A stretch of DNA of 54,685 nt from Anaerolineae bacterium CG2_30_57_67 (GTDB lineage Bacteria > Chloroflexota > Anaerolineae > Anaerolineales > Villigracilaceae): NCBI GenBank assembly GCA_001872455.1, contig MNXJ01000052.1, positions 1-54,685 of the forward strand. Direction: 5' to 3'. Made by a program: the position numbers and the translations under genes. Below the pieces are notes generated by a model that did not search any database, was not told the origin of the DNA, and saw nothing but the letters and a program-made list of their open reading frames with translations. Positions 49,291 through 54,685 of the stretch are shown piece by piece (the first letter of the stretch is position 1; the number at the start of each line of letters is the position of its first letter).

Positions 49291-50868
49291 ATGCGCCGCG
49301 TTTTTTACAGGATTGCCCCGTTTTTGCTGGCCGCCGCGCTGCTGACAGGCTGCGCCGCGCCGCAAATTTCCAATAGCAACATTCCCCTTTCGGTCACCAT
49401 TTTGGCAGATGGGCAAACCCTCCACGCGGAGGTGGCCTCGGGCAGTACGGTGGCTCAGGCGCTGCAACAAGCCGGTGTGACGCTCGATAAACTCGACCGG
49501 GTGGAGCCGCCCGCCTACGCCCTGGCGCAAGAAAATGTCACGGTGACGGTGACGCGCGTGCGCGAGGAATTTGGAACCGCGCAGAGCGTTTTACCCTTCG
49601 AGCGGCAAACCGTGCGCAATGAGTCGCTGCCAGAGGGCGAAACGCGCCTGCTTCAGCCAGGAACCAACGGCCAGCAGGAAATCACCACGCGGCGCGTACT
49701 GGAAAACGGCGTGGAAATCAGCCGGGGCGTGGTAAAAGTTGTCACACTGCAGGCCGCCCAGCCAGAAATTATCATGGTCGGGGCGCAAACGCCGTTTGCG
49801 GCGAGCGCCCTCAGCGGCAGGCTGGTCTATCTTTCCGGCGGAAACGCCTGGCTGATGGAAGCCTCCAGCGCCAATCGCCGCCCGCTGACGCAGGAAGGCG
49901 ACCTCGACGGGCGGATTCTGCGCCTGGCGCGCGACGGGAACTGGCTGCTGTTTACCCGACGCTCACAAAAACCGGCCCAGGAAGAAATCAACACGCTGTG
50001 GGCGCTGGAAATTGACAACCCGCAGGCCAAAGCGATTGACCTGAAAGTGTCCAACGTCGTCCACTTTGCCGATTTTATCCCTGGCACAACCACCAACATC
50101 ACTTTTTCCACGGTGGAACCACGCGCCGCCGCGCCCGGCTGGCAGGCCAACAACGACCTGTACACGCTCAAATTTAGCGCCAGCGGTGCGCTGGGCAAAC
50201 CCGGCCAGGTGATTGAAAGCAATACCGGCGGCGTGTACGGCTGGTGGGGCACCGATTATGCCTGGTCGCCAGACGGCAAGCGGCTGGCCTACGCCCGCCC
50301 GGACGGTATTGGCCTGGTCAGTTTTCGTGATAATGCGCTGGTGCCGCTGCTGGATGTGACGCCCCTGCAAACCCGGCGCGACTGGGCGCTGATTCCCGGC
50401 CTGGCCTGGGGCGGCGATTCGCGCACCCTGTTTTACGTCAGCCACGCCGCCGCGCCCGGCGGAGGCAACCCCGAAGAATCGCCGCGCTTCGACCTGGGGG
50501 CGCTTTCGCTGCTTTCTGGCGCGGAAGTGGCGCTGGCGCGCGAGGCGGGCATGTTCGCCTACGCCGCCACTTCCGCATCCGATACGGCGGGGAACTTTCG
50601 GCTGGCGTATTTGCAGGCGCTTTCCCCGGCGCAGTCCGAAACCAGCCGCTACCGGCTGGTGATTCTCGACCGCGATGGCTCGAACCGCACCGCACTTTTT
50701 CCGCCGCAGGGTTCGCCCGGGTTGGAGCCGCAGATTCCGCACTGGTCGCCGCAGGGCGATAGCATCGCCATTTTGTACCAGGGCAACCTGTGGCTGATTG
50801 ACCTGGCAACCGGTCAGCCAGCGCAGGTGACCGGAGATGGATTAATTCAAAAATTGGATTGGAGATAA
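49291..50868 (+). CDS. Lipoprotein with DUF348, G5-like and beta-propeller domains
   Basis: A 525-residue lipoprotein. Signal with lipobox LTGC (Cys21). Residues about 33-75 ([29 protein letters not shown]) match DUF348 of YabE-type proteins. Residues about 95-165 ([31 protein letters not shown]) match a G5 domain. The remaining 350 residues are a TolB/WD-like propeller with repeated blocks: [66 protein letters not shown]348 and G5 are common in cell-wall resuscitation-type proteins. No catalytic domain is seen. TATACC lies 8 bases before the ATG, without Shine-Dalgarno. Confidence 0.75.
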   Translation: MRRVFYRIAPFLLAAALLTGCAAPQISNSNIPLSVTILADGQTLHAEVASGSTVAQALQQAGVTLDKLDRVEPPAYALAQENVTVTVTRVREEFGTAQSVLPFERQTVRNESLPEGETRLLQPGTNGQQEITTRRVLENGVEISRGVVKVVTLQAAQPEIIMVGAQTPFAASALSGRLVYLSGGNAWLMEASSANRRPLTQEGDLDGRILRLARDGNWLLFTRRSQKPAQEEINTLWALEIDNPQAKAIDLKVSNVVHFADFIPGTTTNITFSTVEPRAAAPGWQANNDLYTLKFSASGALGKPGQVIESNTGGVYGWWGTDYAWSPDGKRLAYARPDGIGLVSFRDNALVPLLDVTPLQTRRDWALIPGLAWGGDSRTLFYVSHAAAPGGGNPEESPRFDLGALSLLSGAEVALAREAGMFAYAATSASDTAGNFRLAYLQALSPAQSETSRYRLVILDRDGSNRTALFPPQGSPGLEPQIPHWSPQGDSIAILYQGNLWLIDLATGQPAQVTGDGLIQKLDWR

Positions 50869-50873
50869 CTTTC

Positions 50874-51829
<956 letters not shown>

Positions 51830-51833
<4 letters not shown>

Positions 51834-52288
51834 GCGCAATTTTGCACAACCCGACCGAACGCGGACGATTTCTGCGCTTCGCCGCCGTTGGCGCCATCGG
51901 CACAGTGGTGGATTTCAGCCTGATGAACCTGCTGGTGGCGCTGGCGCATTTCAGCCTGGTGCTGGCGGGCAGTATTTCCTTCATCGCCGCCGTCATCAAC
52001 AACTTCATCTGGAATCGCTTTTGGACGTACCCGGAATCGCGCTCCAAAGCGCTCTTCGGGCAGTTGATGCAATTCGGCGTGGTCAACGCCTTCGGGCTGG
52101 TCATCCGCATTCCCATTCTCAAAATTGGCGAACCCGCGCTCGACGCCGCTTTCCTCAAAACGCCGCTCGGTTTCACCCAGGCCGCGCACACCTTTCTCAG
52201 CCACAATCTGACACTCGCCATCGCCATCGCCATCGTCATGCTCTGGAATTTCTTCGTCAACCGCTACTGGACCTACAATGACATCTAG
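51830..52288 (+). CDS. GtrA-family membrane protein
   Basis: A 152-residue protein with four membrane helices. It begins [23 protein letters not shown], has [22 protein letters not shown], and ends with [14 protein letters not shown], the double NFxxNRxWT motif of GtrA/DPMS proteins. These help move lipid-linked sugars or add sugars to cell-wall polymers. It overlaps the UDP-xylose synthase gene by 4 bases and the next gene by 11, so it is coupled to sugar metabolism. Confidence 0.9.
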
Positions 52289-52658
52289 CCCAACCATCAT
52301 TCCGCTCTACACCACGCGCGGCGACGTGGAAGCCTTTCTGGTTTACCCCTACGTCTACAACCGCCAGGGCGAATGGGTCGGCTTTGTCACCCCGGCGCGC
52401 GAAGTCTACTCGGTGCTGGGCAACTTCATCGGCGAACTTTCGCTCGACAAGCGCATTCTGCGCCCGCGCTCGCTGACCAGCGAAGACAAACCGCGCCGAA
52501 CACCACCCGCCAAACCGCCGCGCCTGCGCCTGCCCTCCGGCATTCCCCTGCCGCCGATGATGCGCGAACTGCCGCACAGCCAGGTGGACGTGCTGGAAGA
52601 CGAACCGGAACGCCTGCACACGCTCGACTCGGGCGAAATGCGTCAGGACATGGACTGA
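52278..52658 (+). CDS. Small beta-flower-like protein of unknown function
   Basis: A 126-residue protein without signal or membrane segment. The first 60 residues have the pattern LYTTRGDVEAFLVYPYVYNRQGEWVGFVT...VYSVLGNFIGELSLDKRILR: short repeated x-G-x-hh-Y/F units, as in the four-fold beta-flower proteins. The second half is rich in Pro and Arg (PRRTPPAKPPRLRLPSGIPLPP) and ends acidic. It overlaps the GtrA gene by 11 bases, and its stop directly abuts the recJ start (TGAATG). I infer a structural or binding role only. Confidence 0.6.
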   Translation: MTSSPTIIPLYTTRGDVEAFLVYPYVYNRQGEWVGFVTPAREVYSVLGNFIGELSLDKRILRPRSLTSEDKPRRTPPAKPPRLRLPSGIPLPPMMRELPHSQVDVLEDEPERLHTLDSGEMRQDMD

Positions 52659-54685
52659 ATGCGCTGGCAAGACCCGGCTCCGCTGCCAGAAAATAACGCC
52701 CTGCAAGAATTGGGGCTAACTCCGCGCCTGAGCAATTTCCTGCTCCGGCGCGGAATCGATTCTGCCGCCGCCGCGCGCGCCTTCCTCGACCCGCAGCACG
52801 CGCCACCCGCCCCGGCCTTTGACCTGCCCGACATGGAGCAGGCCGCCGCCCGCCTGAAAACGACCATCCGCGAAAAACAGCGCATCCTCGTCTGGGGCGA
52901 TTTCGACGTGGACGGGCAAACCTCCACCGCCCTGCTGGTCGAAAGCCTGACCGCGCTCGGCGCAGTCGTCAGTTACCACATTCCCAACCGCCAGCGCGAA
53001 TCGCACGGAATGCGCCCGGAGGTGCTGGCAAAACTGCTCGACGAGCGTCAGCCCGCCCTGATTCTGACCTGCGACACCGGCAGCTCGGCGCACGAGGGCA
53101 TCGCGCTGGCAAAAAGCCGCGGCGTCGAGGTCATCGTCACCGACCACCACGAACTGCCCGCCGAGCTGCCGCCCGCCGATTGGCTGATTAATCCGCGCCG
53201 CCTGCCGGAAGACCATCTGCTTGCCAGCCTGGCCGGGGTCGGCGTCGCCTTCAAACTGGCCGAAGCCCTCGGCGCAGAAACAACCTCCCTGCTCGACCTG
53301 GCCGCGCTCGGCCTGGTGGCCGATGTCGCCCTGCTGCGCGGCGAAACCCGCGCCCTCGTTCAGCGCGGGCTGAAAGTTTTGCAAGCCACGCCGCGCCCCG
53401 GCCTGCTCGCCATGCTGGCGCTGGCCGAAGTCAAAGCCGCCACCCTGACCGAAAGCGGCATCGGCTTCAGCCTGGCCCCGCGCCTGAACGCGCTCGGACG
53501 CCTGAGCGACGCCACCCCCGCCGTGGAACTGCTCACCACCCGCGACGAAACCCGCGCCCGCCTGCTGGCGCAAACGCTGGAAGAACTCAACCTGCAGCGG
53601 CGGCATCTCACCCGGCAAGTCACCGCCGGGGTCGAAAGCCTGCTGCGCCAATCGCCCGACCTGCTGAGCGAACCCGCCATCGTTTTGCATCATCCCGACT
53701 GGCCGAATGGCATTTTGGGCATCGCCGCCAATCATTTGGCCGAACGCTACCAGAAACCGGTCATTCTCTTTTGCGGCGCCGACCCCTTGCGCGGCTCGGC
53801 GCGCTCGGTGGACGGGATTCACATCACCAACGCCATCGCCGCCTGCTCGCTCGCGCCCAACTCCTTCGGCGGGCATCCAATGGCCGCCGGGCTTGCCCTG
53901 CCAGCCGCCGAACTGGAAAATTTTCGGCGCGCGCTGGGACGCGCTATCGAAGCGCAAGGCGGCGCCCGCCGCGAGCCGTCGCTGCAGATTGACGAATGGC
54001 TGCCGCTGAGCGAAATTTCGCTCGACCTGGCGCGCGAGATGGAACAGCTCGCCCCGTTTGGCGCGGGCAACCCGGCCCCCATTTTCGCCACTCGCGGCCT
54101 GACGCTGAAACAGGACATCAACAATTTTGGCAAGACGCGCGAACACCGCAAAATCATCGTCGCCGATGACGGCGGCGTGGAGCAAAGCCTGCTGTGGTGG
54201 GGCGGCGCTGATGAAGCCGCGCCGGAAGGCCGTTTCGATGTCGCCTACACGCTCCACGCTGGCAGTTGGAAAGGCCAGATTCAACTGACGCTGGAACTGA
54301 CCGCCTGGCGTCCGGGCGCAGAATCTCCGCTGGAAGTTCACTCCGCGCTGGAGGCGATTGACCTGCGCGGCGCACCCGACCCGCAGACGGCGCTGACCGG
54401 CTGGCAAAATTCCGCGCCCGAAGCGCTTTTGTGGGCCGAAGGCGACGAACACAAAACCCTGCCCGGCGCGACCAACCGCCAAAAACTTTCCCGCGCCGCC
54501 ACCCTGCTGATTTGGACGACGCCGCCCGACGGTGAAACCCTGCGCCGCGCGCTGGAGACCGTTCAGCCCCGGCGGGTGGTGATTTTTGGACAGGCGCCCG
54601 CCGCGCCCGAAGCCGGGCAGTTTCTGCGGCTGCTGGCGGGGAAAATCAACTTTGTGCTGCGTCAGAAAAATGGGCAAACCAGCCT
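52659..54685 (+). CDS. recJ: RecJ-type single-strand DNA exonuclease, cut by the window edge
   Basis: At least 675 residues; open at the right edge, so the C-terminus is missing. DHH-family motifs: WGDFDVDGQTSTALL (motif I), ILTCDTGSSAHEGI (motif II, with DTG where DCG is usual), VIVTDHHELP (the DHH motif), GLVADVALLRGETRAL (motif IV). The DHHA1 part carries GFSLAPRLNALGRLSDA and NSFGGHPMAAGLAL. LAPFGAGNPAPIFATRGL begins the OB-fold. Beyond it lies a further C-terminal domain as in long Bacillus-type RecJ. ATG 52659 directly follows the preceding stop codon. It degrades 5'-ended single strands in recombination and mismatch repair. A 653-residue open frame on the other strand is only its shadow. 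Confidence 0.93.
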   Translation, partial: MRWQDPAPLPENNALQELGLTPRLSNFLLRRGIDSAAAARAFLDPQHAPPAPAFDLPDMEQAAARLKTTIREKQRILVWGDFDVDGQTSTALLVESLTALGAVVSYHIPNRQRESHGMRPEVLAKLLDERQPALILTCDTGSSAHEGIALAKSRGVEVIVTDHHELPAELPPADWLINPRRLPEDHLLASLAGVGVAFKLAEALGAETTSLLDLAALGLVADVALLRGETRALVQRGLKVLQATPRPGLLAMLALAEVKAATLTESGIGFSLAPRLNALGRLSDATPAVELLTTRDETRARLLAQTLEELNLQRRHLTRQVTAGVESLLRQSPDLLSEPAIVLHHPDWPNGILGIAANHLAERYQKPVILFCGADPLRGSARSVDGIHITNAIAACSLAPNSFGGHPMAAGLALPAAELENFRRALGRAIEAQGGARREPSLQIDEWLPLSEISLDLAREMEQLAPFGAGNPAPIFATRGLTLKQDINNFGKTREHRKIIVADDGGVEQSLLWWGGADEAAPEGRFDVAYTLHAGSWKGQIQLTLELTAWRPGAESPLEVHSALEAIDLRGAPDPQTALTGWQNSAPEALLWAEGDEHKTLPGATNRQKLSRAATLLIWTTPPDGETLRRALETVQPRRVVIFGQAPAAPEAGQFLRLLAGKINFVLRQKNGQTS

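Noticed and set aside
52716-54677. 653-residue open frame on the - strand
   Set aside because: It is antisense to recJ. The + strand frame has all DHH motifs and runs off the window.

Overview
The window looks like a chromosomal segment of a GC-rich Chloroflexota bacterium, most likely class Anaerolineae. The placement rests on gene content and style: ROK regulator plus maltodextrin transporter, a BcsB-like protein in an exopolysaccharide locus, a huge secreted repeat protein ending in LYLPLIKR, many TATAAT-like boxes close to start codons, and many intergenic palindromes. There is no rRNA gene, so the placement is inference. I see no integrase, transposase gene, phage gene or CRISPR array; the mobile signals are small non-coding repeats.

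Layout. (1) 1-454: gene-free leader with a MITE-like repeat and an autoregulated promoter. (2) 455-8409, + strand: ROK regulator, sugar-binding lipoprotein, two permeases, a secreted GH13 amylase lipoprotein and a cytoplasmic-type GH13 enzyme. Together these make a maltodextrin uptake and breakdown locus without its own ABC ATPase. (3) 8390-10866: DUF429 protein (-), then TlpA-like thioredoxin, an Lgt-like membrane protein lacking key Lgt residues, and folB (+). (4) 10927-24894, - strand: an exopolysaccharide locus. In transcription order it holds a membrane protein with a degenerate GGDEF-like domain, a phosphoglycosyl transferase, a GT4, then (after a hairpin interrupted by a foldback element) a Wzz-type co-polymerase fused to a second degenerate GGDEF domain, Wzy, Wzx, GT4, GT4, GT2, GT4 and a BcsB-like protein. 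Most neighbours overlap by 4 or 8 bases. (5) 25219-27229: smpB, an unknown protein, and an orphan molybdo-flavoenzyme FAD subunit. (6) 27343-32964: an AT-richer GT-C-like membrane protein and a 1,301-residue secreted repeat protein. (7) 33195-39713: K+-independent-type H+-pyrophosphatase and a divergent GldA/GldF/GldG/DUF4340-type ABC operon. (8) 39867-43562: primary sigma factor, tRNA-Leu(GAG) sharing a bidirectional terminator with it, plsX and fabF. (9) 43574-54685: NERD-like membrane protein, YgjP-like metallopeptidase, DinG-type helicase-exonuclease, scpB, two lipoproteins, UDP-glucuronate decarboxylase, GtrA-like protein, a small beta-flower-like protein and a recJ running off the right edge.

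How the parts work together. The ROK gene has two copies of one 17-bp operator, one on its -35 box and one inside its coding start, so it probably represses itself and the transporter operon behind it. The exopolysaccharide locus has a full Wzx/Wzy-type set (initiating transferase, transferases, flippase, polymerase, chain-length protein); UDP-xylose synthase at 50.9 kb could supply one sugar. The most unusual feature is the pair of GGDEF-fold domains with destroyed signature motifs (NETSF and HDGKF in place of GGDEF) in the polysaccharide locus, one of them fused directly to the chain-length regulator.

Intergenic space carries several repeat families: a roughly 110-155-bp MITE-like repeat (two copies), a GCGACAT-type palindrome (four copies), an 80-bp foldback element sitting inside what looks like a former terminator, and two repeats that appear to form both ends of one glycosyltransferase gene.
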